NCBI GenBank assembly: GCA_020634495.1
Contig: JACKBR010000046.1
Coordinates: 1-35,351 of the forward strand
DNA: 35,351 nucleotides
Source: Ardenticatenaceae bacterium
Lineage (GTDB): Bacteria; Chloroflexota; Anaerolineae; Promineifilales; Promineifilaceae
Reading direction: 5' to 3'
Shown here: one piece after another, positions 17,101 through 25,115 of the stretch
Numbering within the stretch: position 1 is the stretch's first letter
How the letters are laid out: every line of letters begins with the position of its first letter
Program-made: the position numbers and the translations under genes
Notes under the pieces: model-generated
Database searches by the model: none
Told to the model about the DNA's origin: nothing
What the model saw: the letters and a program-made list of their open reading frames with translations, nothing else

Positions 17101-19706
17101 ACCGTGCGTACAATGAACAGCTACAACTTGGTCAATACGATTTGCAACAAGGCACTAACGGCCGTCGGCCGCTTGGCCGGGCTGCCCTTTTCCGCCAATT
17201 ACAACAGGGGGGACGGTACTCCGATTTGTGGCGTTGGCTGCAAGAGAATGTGACACGCGCCTCTGAGAACAAGCGCGTCAATATCTACCTTGTTTCGTCG
17301 TTAGCCGGGGGGTTGGGTAGCGGTATTGTCATAGATGTAGCTTATCTGGCTCGTCTGGCAGCCAGAGAGCTAAATATCGATCCTGTTGTGGAAGGCTTTT
17401 TATTGGCAGATGGCCCGTTTCAACAAGCAGTCAAAGCCCAAGATAGGCAAGATCTGCTGCAACAGAACACTTTTGCCGCTCTGCGCGAATTGGATCGTTT
17501 CCAATTAGCTGCCGGTCGTCCCTACCCCATGATTTACAAACGCGACGAAAGCGACACGTTATTAAATGGTTATTCTCGCGCTTCCGCGTTCGATCACGTT
17601 CACCTGATAGATAACAATACATTGTGGTCAACACAGGGTCCCCAAGTAACGACCTTCCCGGCCGTGGCGGACATACTGATGTCATTGTTGGATCGCGCCA
17701 GCCATTCTCCAGATGAGCATGTGCAACCCTATTTATCTGGCGTGCGGGCTGCGGCCGCCAGTATACAGGCCCGTGAGCGGGAAGCGGTTTCTGGTACGCT
17801 TGGCAGCTTCGTCTATCGTCTGCCATTTCTCGATATTGTCGCGGCCTTGCAGAATCGTTTTGCTTTAGAATTGGTGTCACTCTTCTTAACGGGGCAGGAA
17901 ACAGCCGTTGAGCAAATTGATTTAAAGACTGAATTTAATCGCGAAATCTTAACCGGCACGACTGGCAATCAGCCCAGCCTGACCATCCATGCGCGTGACA
18001 TTTTGCGCGGCTATGATGGCCTAATGCCACCGCCTGAGATCCGACATAGCGATCGGGCGTTAAGTGATGGGGCTTCATTATCCAGGCAGAACCGTGACCT
18101 GTTAACTCAATTACTCTCGCAAATCAGTGCAACCGATACCACTGCTTATCGCCAAACCAGACGGCTGGCTTTTCAAGATTACCTCGTAAAAGTGTTGCGG
18201 ACAGTGATGAACGGCCGTATAGATAGCGACCTGCGTACCGGGCGTACCGGTAAACTCGGCTATGCCCTGGCTCTTTTGTCTACACTGGCGCAACGGCTCC
18301 GGGATCACTGCTCAACTCTGGAGACCATCCGCTACAGCCTGAAACCGGAACAGGCACAAAAACTTGAGATTCTTCTCCTGTTGCTCAATGATTGCATTGA
18401 AGTTTGTTTGGCCGTTTGGGAAGACCTCAATAAACAGGGTCAGTTACTGACACACTCCATCTACCCCTGGTTACAAGATCAACAACGTATATTAACGGCC
18501 CATCGCCAGCAAATGCAGGCCATCCAGGTAAGGCATTATCTACTGGAGGATCGCTGGTTAGAAGAGTTATATGCTACCCATTTGCGGCCGCATCTTACTG
18601 GCCAGATTCAGAGAGGAAGTCGTCTACTAGCCCAACTTTTCTGGCAGCCGGTGCAGGACATTCACACCGGACCACAGCTTCGCCTAACTGCGCGTACCAA
18701 TCAAGACAATAATCTGACTGGTGGTCAGGAAGAGTTATTGGCCTTTTGTCAACAACTGTACGCGTTTGCGAGTCAGGGGCTAACAGAGATTGACCGGCGC
18801 AAAAACACCCTTCTTGCTGAGCGCTTATCGGCCACGTTGCTCAATAAGGACCAGATTGGGCAGACGGCCGATATTCTGGCGAAGCGATCTGCTCCTTTGG
18901 CTGATATTCGCCGTGAAGCGGCAAACATCAGCCAAATGCAGGTCAATCACTTCTTATATGCCAATGTGCGCATCGAAGAACGGGCAGTATTAGGGCAACG
19001 ACTTACGCCGCTTCTAAATGGAATGGGTTTGCGAGCGGTTGCAGCCACTGATCCCTTTTCAATGCAGTTTGTGGCCTATCGAGATGTTGTTCCTCTTTCT
19101 GCTTTTCAAGCTCACGCGCGTTGCGCATCAGCTTACCGCCATTATTTGACTTCACAGAGCTGGCGTGAACCTATCCACGTGTTTGCAGCCGAAACGAACA
19201 GCGGCGCTTATGAGCGGCAATTAGGCAGGTTACAGGAAGATCTCCGCTTCTTCCGCCCCTTGTTCACAGCAGGATTGGAAAATGAAGGCAGGGCGCGTAT
19301 CTTCGCCCTGGCAGTTGCCGCCGGTCTGATAGAGCCTGTCTACGAACGTGGTGAAGAGTATGTCTATCGTCTTCGCTTACCGGAGCAATCCATAAATCTG
19401 ACACAACTAGAAGACGGCCGTAGCTCTCTAGCTCCCCTGCTGGTTGCCATGCACATCTTTGTGGTGGGGTACCCCGATCCCCACGAGGCCCATCGCATCT
19501 ATTCGGTAGAGCAACTTAGCACACAGCTATCAACCACCCTGTCAACAAACCCGGCTGATTTACTGGGAAAATTGAACCGTTTCTCACCGGAGAGTTACCC
19601 TGCATGGCGGCGAGAATTCGATACCAGGGAAGGGAAAGACCTGCTTTCATTCATTCGTTTGGTATCGCTGGACAAACAGAGGGAGCTACGTCAGCAGCTG
19701 CAATAA
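14136..19706 (+). CDS. Membrane fusion: vWA + CxxCH/TolB-like propeller + cytoplasmic tubulin-like domain
   Basis: The 1,856-residue protein appears to cross the membrane four times. In order: signal anchor (about 11-33); external vWA domain (DRSTS, D109/S111/S113; third MIDAS position HDD near 222); Thr-Pro linker (397-432); helix 2 (about 458-477); short basic inner loop; helix 3 (about 496-516); external segment with C567-V-G-C570-H571, a c-type haem signature; TolB/PD40-like propeller repeats with repeated W/F-SPDG motifs (about 610-830); helix 4 (about 835-857) followed by basic REKSR; then a cytoplasmic tubulin-like domain with PALIIGLGGSG (about 894-904), AGGLGSG (1057-1063) and VAD (D1179). 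The alternation of charges fits this topology. GGGAG at 14126-14130 supports the start. It probably couples an outside event to a tubulin-like assembly at the inner face of the membrane, with the soluble paralogue encoded upstream. Confidence 0.85.
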   Translation: MNSQNERQRAIGAICLLSFSLFLLFWGYQSTFAHQPGIAEMVSLVQQQADDTGVLPQPVPAVITMSRDPDRLLVLPGQTAQVTIRVNGDLPAVCQGIPGRPLDVMLVFDRSTSAGSGAGSNLEFSKQAALAFIDHLQQPIYLDTMQGPRSSQMGIITSSADASGPIPFLDQPLTDDYDLLRQQIQAIDSAGDSELARGIDLAIASLGEPREDRLRAIFLVLHDDLPLNDPAIEAIRRTQQTGVDVYMIVNSLNITPDVQIDQLEAAEAVGEAYTLFLTPGADFLLDTTQLRQLFIRATQGVVDMSGRHLRVSEIFTPSGDGIEIVAADQGGQISADAITWDISQVAPNMPVELRYQIRVPATTTASNANLALTFSYIDCNGYLQNDTLGPLAIELGPTPTPTVTPTPTSTPTPTPTPTPLGVVIQPTPGATPTPETSPLLERIFPSSPGRAFCDSSFWWLPALLLPLLVLALWWWWLRSHGSDFGTEIGNMATPRCWPCLLFWLYMLFIAFLVGRELFSGLCQTGESVYFWRLDQGSFEQNGLYLTVPDQTTQEAIPFAKVNDQANCVGCHTVTSTGDAVAVVLDVPPGEVAVFRLDGTRIDIPSIRASFLAWSPDGTKLAYDGEAGDIHVLDLNSGQTRAVQGASEPGITEAMPAWSADGGLLAFVRYEGVADYPFFLPGPTDIYVVPSAGGQAVPVIGASENGLNYYPAFSPDGKWLAYTHHNGATTYADPAAEIYLVPSAGGEPIRLAANDGPNGENLIDASNSWPTWSNDSRLLAFNSKRDDPNFDIYITEIDENGSSTAAVPLTGAAVPGVFEHIPFWGKPIRPEPLWQRLLALWPWLLPLLPLLILCLLLCREKSRVVIPPPPTLPAGQPDPGNIGVWKPTPFWDPSPALIIGLGGSGRHVLTHLKKNLWDAGAGQLPEHIRLVLLDTAEVEAVGGQQKPVEVAGISLSEQEKLVISENLANLVRDMVRDEAAQPEMRDWFPYRAYNEQLQLGQYDLQQGTNGRRPLGRAALFRQLQQGGRYSDLWRWLQENVTRASENKRVNIYLVSSLAGGLGSGIVIDVAYLARLAARELNIDPVVEGFLLADGPFQQAVKAQDRQDLLQQNTFAALRELDRFQLAAGRPYPMIYKRDESDTLLNGYSRASAFDHVHLIDNNTLWSTQGPQVTTFPAVADILMSLLDRASHSPDEHVQPYLSGVRAAAASIQAREREAVSGTLGSFVYRLPFLDIVAALQNRFALELVSLFLTGQETAVEQIDLKTEFNREILTGTTGNQPSLTIHARDILRGYDGLMPPPEIRHSDRALSDGASLSRQNRDLLTQLLSQISATDTTAYRQTRRLAFQDYLVKVLRTVMNGRIDSDLRTGRTGKLGYALALLSTLAQRLRDHCSTLETIRYSLKPEQAQKLEILLLLLNDCIEVCLAVWEDLNKQGQLLTHSIYPWLQDQQRILTAHRQQMQAIQVRHYLLEDRWLEELYATHLRPHLTGQIQRGSRLLAQLFWQPVQDIHTGPQLRLTARTNQDNNLTGGQEELLAFCQQLYAFASQGLTEIDRRKNTLLAERLSATLLNKDQIGQTADILAKRSAPLADIRREAANISQMQVNHFLYANVRIEERAVLGQRLTPLLNGMGLRAVAATDPFSMQFVAYRDVVPLSAFQAHARCASAYRHYLTSQSWREPIHVFAAETNSGAYERQLGRLQEDLRFFRPLFTAGLENEGRARIFALAVAAGLIEPVYERGEEYVYRLRLPEQSINLTQLEDGRSSLAPLLVAMHIFVVGYPDPHEAHRIYSVEQLSTQLSTTLSTNPADLLGKLNRFSPESYPAWRREFDTREGKDLLSFIRLVSLDKQRELRQQLQ
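15324..15391 (+). repeat. Imperfect ACGCCA hexamer repeats encoding a Thr-Pro linker
   Basis: A low-complexity run of ACGCCA/ACACCA-type units encodes alternating Thr and Pro in the external stalk between the vWA domain and the second membrane helix. Such stalks are common in secreted proteins of Chloroflexota. Confidence 0.75.
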
Positions 19707-19763
19707 CTGAGATGCGGTGGCTCTTACGCCTGGGCGACCATTGAAAACACAAGAATAAATGGT

Positions 19764-19770
19764 AGGAGAG
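19764..19770 (+). promoter_or_regulatory. Shine-Dalgarno of the second kinase-fold gene
   Basis: AGGAGAG lies four bases before the ATG at 19775. It is one of the few strong ribosome sites in the locus and occurs after a 68-base gap, so this gene is probably translated independently of the one before. Confidence 0.7.
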
Positions 19771-19774
19771 AGGC

Positions 19775-22700
19775 ATGCTCAAAATTGGGCAGAGATTTTT
19801 CACGGGAATTGGTACGTACGAGATCCAAAAGCACCTGGGGCAAGGTAAAACGGCCGAAGTTTATGAAGGCGTGCATACTCGGAGCAACGACCGCGTGGCC
19901 ATCAAAATCGCGCGCGAGGAAATGGCGGAACAGGTATGGCAGAATTTCGAGCGCGAAGAAGAAGTGCTGCAGAAATTGGAAGACACCGAGCCTGACAGCG
20001 GCTATTTTCCGCGCGTTTTTCTGCGTAGCGAGAAAGGCAAACAGCCCTATCTAATCTTATCGCTCGTGACTGCCGAGCCATTGCGCAACATCGCCTTGCG
20101 GTATGATAACCGGCTCAGTGGTTCATTGGAGCGGGAACAATTGGCAATTCAAGCCGCAATCAGCTATGCCAAAATGCTTACTGTCCTACACCGGGCCGGA
20201 TTTGCCGCTACCGACCGCAAACTAGACGATGTGTTGTGGACGGGCGAGCAGGTTGTCGTATTGGATTGGAACGCTATCGGTTCGGGGGAGATTGGCCAAC
20301 GCAATGACCTGTATCAATTTGGCGTGTTTTGGCATCAGCTTTTGTTAGGGAGTGTACCCCCGCGGGATGGACAAAGCCTATCACAACATCGTTGGTGGGA
20401 CAGCTTAACCTACGGCACACAACAGGTTCTCAGCCAGGCGCTTCATCCTCAGTTAGAAGCCAGGTTCCAATCGGCGCAGCATTTGCAGGATATCCTATCG
20501 GAACAATACACACGGTTAACAACGCCCCTTATGGAGCTAATTCGCCAGGGCGACAGCTTGTACCAGCAGGGTAACGCCTCCTCTAAAAGCGAAAAAAAAG
20601 AAGAGAAAGAAAGGGCAGATGCTCTGTTCAGGCAGGCTTACGCTTTGCTAGAAGTGGCAATCAAGCATTATCCAGATCACCCAGCTACCAGTGAAGTGCG
20701 CTCCTTGCATCGGGAATTGAGGCAAAAGGTCCTGGGAACTGGCCAAGATTTAATACGGCAAGGCGTAGATAATTTAAGACGGGGGCATGTTGATTTTGCT
20801 AGCGAGAATTTCCAACAAGCGCTCAAGGCTATCGGCACGAACGCATTTCTTCAGCTACACATTTATCGCTGGCAATCTTTGACAACCATATTAGAAAACG
20901 AGCCTGATTTAGAAATACGAACCGGGGCTTGTGAGACGATCGCGGCGTTAAATGAAGCTCGTTGGGAAGTAGTAAAACGTGGTTTTGCTAACTGGAAAAA
21001 ATTGAGACCGGATTTGCCACTTACGGATATTACAGAAACTGGAGTTGCATTTTTGTACCGGGATTATCAAGTTTGTTACCAGGCAGCGCAGGCGCAAGAA
21101 GATATTCCCCAGCGCAACTATACGCAAGCTGGCGAAAAATACCAACGCGCTTACCAAGCTTGGCGCATGCTGCCAGCTGACTACCGCTTGAAGCTAGAAC
21201 GCGTTGGTTACAAAAGATTAGAAAATCAGGCGATGGCATGTTATGAATTGGCTGATAGGGAAGGGCGCGCTTACGCGCTGTTGCAAGAAGTTATTCAAGC
21301 GTTAGATACCAACAATATGCAGCAGGCACAAACGCTGTGGGAATCTGGCTATCAAAGCATTATGAGCCAGGCAGTCGCTGATGCGCGCGCGCAACTTCAT
21401 GATACTATGCTCCCGCCGACGCTTGAAGCTGAATTCATGGAAACCCGGTTACACTTGGTTTTGCGCCAGCAGGCTGCTGATGTTTTCGATTTTAGTCTGC
21501 GGGTAGAGAAGTTGCGGGCACTGCTAAAGGAGTTTCCCCAGGATGCCTGGGCCAATGCACAACTGTTGGCAGCACGCCATGAACTCTTATCCGAATTGCA
21601 GTACCCTCTTGCACTTATCAACACAAATGGTTCATCTTCCTTTGCGCCGGCACAGAGTGCGCGCTGGGCATATGAGTTGTTTAAGGATGATGGGGAGGTA
21701 CAAGAAGCGTTGCAGCAATACCGGGACAGAATCCAGTTGGCGGTGGCTGAGTACATGAAGCATATTACCCGCTTGCTGGAAATGCCGTCAACGTTACGCT
21801 TGCTACAAGAAGTTCGTCGCTTCGTGGTAAGAGCGCAGGAAATTTTACAGAGAATACAGCCGCTTTCGCCACTGCTCTTTCCGGTTGATTGGTTACAGAG
21901 CCAAAGCGATCAGCTATCTGCCTGGCAACGGCGACAAGACCAACATCAAGAGCAGCTCGACATGCTCATAGGTGAGGGAGTGAGCTTGGGGCTGGAATAC
22001 GGCCATCAAGATGCTTCTCTATCTGACGGGAGAGGAGATGCTGAATTGTTGGCTGAATTGGACGACTTATTGGAACAGGAGAAAGAAAAAGCGCACCAGT
22101 TCCTGGCCGATCTCTTTGCCGCTTATCGGCATAGGGCACAGACAGCTAAAGAGGAGCATCAGTTTACCCTTTCGCACTTTTATTGGCAGAAGATTATTAA
22201 CAACAACGCATTTTCTTCTCGTGACCGCTCGACGGCCGAACGTGAGTTATCCGGCCTTGACGAGTACGAGAAAAACTATCGCGAGGCGGAAGATCGGTTA
22301 ACAGAACTTTGGCGACAGGTAACGGCTGTTGACGTAGCCACTCCAGAACCGGACACGCAAGTAAACAGGCTTAAGGGAATTGTGGCCGAATTGCAAATGC
22401 CCAGGTTTCAGGTCTTTCAGACGGCGGGGCTGCAGGAGTATGTGGAAAAAACCATTATAGCAATTAATACCTATCGCGCGCGTCAGGCATTGGCCACCCT
22501 GCAGCAAGCCGTGGATGCTCGTCCGCTCATTCCTAATGATGTAGAGCGAGAAGTGGGCATATTAGAGGACGTTGTTTATCAGGGCAACCGCATTTCTGAT
22601 CAAGAGCTATTGGGCGATGAGCTAGAGTGCTTCATTCATGAAGTCAGGATGCGGATTGAAGGGATGCGCCGGCATGCAGCGCAAGCAGAATTGGCGCGCA

Positions 22701-25108
22701 TTACGGCGATTATGGATACGTTGCCCGTTGAGCCGCAAGATGCAGAAGCTGAAATAGGCGATCTAAGGCGTGCAATTGACCGGGCGCAGCGCATCACCCA
22801 TGAGAAGTTTGCCTCTGATGTAGCCCAGTTTGTAAAACGTGCTGAGGCGCAAATACAGCACATTCAGCAGTATGTAGAAGAACTAAAATTGATCGCCCAG
22901 CACCGGCAAACGCAGACACAATTGCAGGAAATCTACGACATTGAGAGGGCCTTGCCCGATATCCCGCAAAATCCTGATGTGGAAATAAACCAACTTGCGC
23001 AAGCCATTAGTCTGGCTCAACGGATAACCGCTGCCCAGTTTACGCCTGAGATAGAACAGTTTGTCAATCATGCGCAAATGCGAATCGAGAGGATTCAACA
23101 TTATGTGGCTACACAGCGAGAAAAAGCGGATGAGGATCTACTAGCACAGATTTCCGCTCAACTTCACACGTATGATCCTGATCTTTCTTACGATTTTATA
23201 GGTGAAACAGAGAGACTGCGCCATTTTTCTCTATCTGTACAACAAGTAACTGGTCGGCATCCTTCGCTACAACCTGTGGCCCTGCCTATACAAGAGGCAA
23301 TCAAGCAGAAGTTGGACGAGCTACGTATGCGGCAAAGCAGAGGGCAATTGGATGAAATTGCGCAGGCGATTAGTGCGATGCGAAGAGAGGAGCAAGATGA
23401 AGTAGCCACTACCCGTCTGCAAGAAATAAACAAGTTGCTTGACCGTTTGGTTCAGGAAGATGGGCAGAATGCTGGTGACGAAGCGAAGACGTTGAAAGCA
23501 AGAGCAGAAGAAGCTTTCAAAGAGGTTACTCGGCAAGCGAGATTAAACCAGTTACAGATGATCAAAAGCCAATCTGTAGATTGGCCGTTACCGGGGAACT
23601 TCGCTCAAATTACAGATGCCATTAACCAGACCAAATCTTTGCAGGAGAAGTGTCAGGCAATAGCCCATAAAGCTCCGAAGTTTCCTGAGATAAGCAAGCG
23701 GGCGACCGATTATCGTGCTGAACTGGAGCAACAGATACAGGACCATTGGCAGAAACAGTTACATTGGTTAACCAAGCAGGTAAACCAGCCATTTCATGAG
23801 CAGGAGGATCGTGCCTGCCGCGAGAAGCTGGCGGAGGCCAGAATCTTGCTCCAGCAGATCCCCTTGACAGATGCCCAACGCACATCAGGCAGTGAAAGAC
23901 TAACACAACTAGAAGAGCAATGCTGGCGGCGCGAGACGCTGTTTTGGCAAGATGAAGCTGCCAAGGCGCAGGCCGGTGACACAGTAGATTGGGACAAGGT
24001 TTTGGGCCTTCTAGGAAAAGCGCGTCAGAGTCGGGAACGCCTTTCTGTTGCGGCCCAAAACCTGTTGCCGGCTCCCCCTGATGAACGTTGGCTGGAAGCG
24101 GCGCAAACGGCCGTTACCGCACACCAATTTGCCAATGCCTTGCAGTGGGCCTATCTGGCGCGGCGCTATTATGAAAACCAACCTGACTCGTTGCGTTCTC
24201 AGGAGCGGTTGGAGCAGGCGCGTCGGATCGAGGTGCAGGCATTGGCCGGGCTGCACGGGGATAAACGGCAAAAAGAGCTGGCGCAGGAATGGCTAACCAA
24301 AGCGCAGGAAAGTTGGCAGCAGAAGCCACGAGATGCTGATTTACCGACCACGAACGCAATCTATCATCAGGCGCTGGATTATTTTGGTTGGGCAGTCACC
24401 TTTGATCCCAACATTCTGGTCTCTGAGGAATCGTTAGGCCGGAAGTGGCAGGAACGGCAAGAGCGACGGGCGCGGGCGCGTGTACTTGTGAGTCGTTGCC
24501 ATGCACAACCAACACCCGCGTTAAAGGAGCGTTTCGTTTGGGCGCGAGAAGCGCAAGCCCAGGCGCCGGAACTGCCGGATGTAGCCATGAATTACCAGCA
24601 GGCGCGAGACGATGTGGCAACAGCTGTTGCACAGGTACACGAAGGAATTAAGAAAGCAGAATCAAACCTGCAAGCGGGGCAATATCCCACGGCTGAAGCT
24701 GATTTAGCTACAATTCAACCTCTTTTGCACAGTTTGCCCGACCCCAATGAGTTAGAAGAACTGGGTTTTGACCAAGATGTGGCACGGGTAGGGATATTGC
24801 GCCGGCAGATTACGGCCGTGCAACAGCTGACTGATGCGATCCAAAACGCGCAATCGGCACAGAATATATCGGCTGAGCAATTGAGCCATGTGGTAAAAAC
24901 GTATCAGCAGGTTCATGCGGATTTACCAAGCCCATGTTTGGCTCCTTTGCAAGAGCTGGTGCGAGAGTTACGTCTAAGAGTTAACCAGGCTAACCTTTCG
25001 TTTCAAAAACCACCTATCTGGAAGAAACCATTCAGAAGGTCAAAAAGCGAGGCGGAAATAAGAATGGAACTGTTGGCGGGCTCTCTAAATAAACTGGAGC
25101 TAACATAG
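19775..25108 (+). CDS. Divergent kinase-fold protein with giant helical repeat tail
   Basis: The 1,777-residue protein is predicted cytoplasmic. Residues about 15-245 have a kinase fold: loop LGQGKTAEVY (21-30) and VAIK lysine K44. The catalytic loop reads ATDRKLDD (145-152), keeping the Asp (D147) and Lys (K149) but with His-Arg replaced and the Asn replaced by Asp. The metal loop is DWN (164-166). It may be a weak kinase or a pseudokinase. The remaining ~1,500 residues are charged helices. Residues about 836-1330 contain around seven tandem units of 65-77 residues. Its tail is not obviously the same module as that of the kinase at 1572. A role as sensor-scaffold beside the tubulin fusion is inferred. 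It ends seven bases before the next gene. Confidence 0.8.
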   Translation: MLKIGQRFFTGIGTYEIQKHLGQGKTAEVYEGVHTRSNDRVAIKIAREEMAEQVWQNFEREEEVLQKLEDTEPDSGYFPRVFLRSEKGKQPYLILSLVTAEPLRNIALRYDNRLSGSLEREQLAIQAAISYAKMLTVLHRAGFAATDRKLDDVLWTGEQVVVLDWNAIGSGEIGQRNDLYQFGVFWHQLLLGSVPPRDGQSLSQHRWWDSLTYGTQQVLSQALHPQLEARFQSAQHLQDILSEQYTRLTTPLMELIRQGDSLYQQGNASSKSEKKEEKERADALFRQAYALLEVAIKHYPDHPATSEVRSLHRELRQKVLGTGQDLIRQGVDNLRRGHVDFASENFQQALKAIGTNAFLQLHIYRWQSLTTILENEPDLEIRTGACETIAALNEARWEVVKRGFANWKKLRPDLPLTDITETGVAFLYRDYQVCYQAAQAQEDIPQRNYTQAGEKYQRAYQAWRMLPADYRLKLERVGYKRLENQAMACYELADREGRAYALLQEVIQALDTNNMQQAQTLWESGYQSIMSQAVADARAQLHDTMLPPTLEAEFMETRLHLVLRQQAADVFDFSLRVEKLRALLKEFPQDAWANAQLLAARHELLSELQYPLALINTNGSSSFAPAQSARWAYELFKDDGEVQEALQQYRDRIQLAVAEYMKHITRLLEMPSTLRLLQEVRRFVVRAQEILQRIQPLSPLLFPVDWLQSQSDQLSAWQRRQDQHQEQLDMLIGEGVSLGLEYGHQDASLSDGRGDAELLAELDDLLEQEKEKAHQFLADLFAAYRHRAQTAKEEHQFTLSHFYWQKIINNNAFSSRDRSTAERELSGLDEYEKNYREAEDRLTELWRQVTAVDVATPEPDTQVNRLKGIVAELQMPRFQVFQTAGLQEYVEKTIIAINTYRARQALATLQQAVDARPLIPNDVEREVGILEDVVYQGNRISDQELLGDELECFIHEVRMRIEGMRRHAAQAELARITAIMDTLPVEPQDAEAEIGDLRRAIDRAQRITHEKFASDVAQFVKRAEAQIQHIQQYVEELKLIAQHRQTQTQLQEIYDIERALPDIPQNPDVEINQLAQAISLAQRITAAQFTPEIEQFVNHAQMRIERIQHYVATQREKADEDLLAQISAQLHTYDPDLSYDFIGETERLRHFSLSVQQVTGRHPSLQPVALPIQEAIKQKLDELRMRQSRGQLDEIAQAISAMRREEQDEVATTRLQEINKLLDRLVQEDGQNAGDEAKTLKARAEEAFKEVTRQARLNQLQMIKSQSVDWPLPGNFAQITDAINQTKSLQEKCQAIAHKAPKFPEISKRATDYRAELEQQIQDHWQKQLHWLTKQVNQPFHEQEDRACREKLAEARILLQQIPLTDAQRTSGSERLTQLEEQCWRRETLFWQDEAAKAQAGDTVDWDKVLGLLGKARQSRERLSVAAQNLLPAPPDERWLEAAQTAVTAHQFANALQWAYLARRYYENQPDSLRSQERLEQARRIEVQALAGLHGDKRQKELAQEWLTKAQESWQQKPRDADLPTTNAIYHQALDYFGWAVTFDPNILVSEESLGRKWQERQERRARARVLVSRCHAQPTPALKERFVWAREAQAQAPELPDVAMNYQQARDDVATAVAQVHEGIKKAESNLQAGQYPTAEADLATIQPLLHSLPDPNELEELGFDQDVARVGILRRQITAVQQLTDAIQNAQSAQNISAEQLSHVVKTYQQVHADLPSPCLAPLQELVRELRLRVNQANLSFQKPPIWKKPFRRSKSEAEIRMELLAGSLNKLELT
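22280..23760 (+). repeat. Tandem ~70-residue helical repeats inside the second kinase-fold gene
   Basis: Successive units start near residues 836, 902, 970, 1047, 1118, 1190 and 1255. Units three and four are clearest: AIDRAQRIT and AISLAQRIT, then VAQFVKRAEAQIQHIQQYV and IEQFVNHAQMRIERIQHYV at the same spacing. Repetition is seen at protein level; DNA identity between units is modest, so the duplication is old. Confidence 0.65.
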
Positions 25109-25115
25109 GCGTTAT

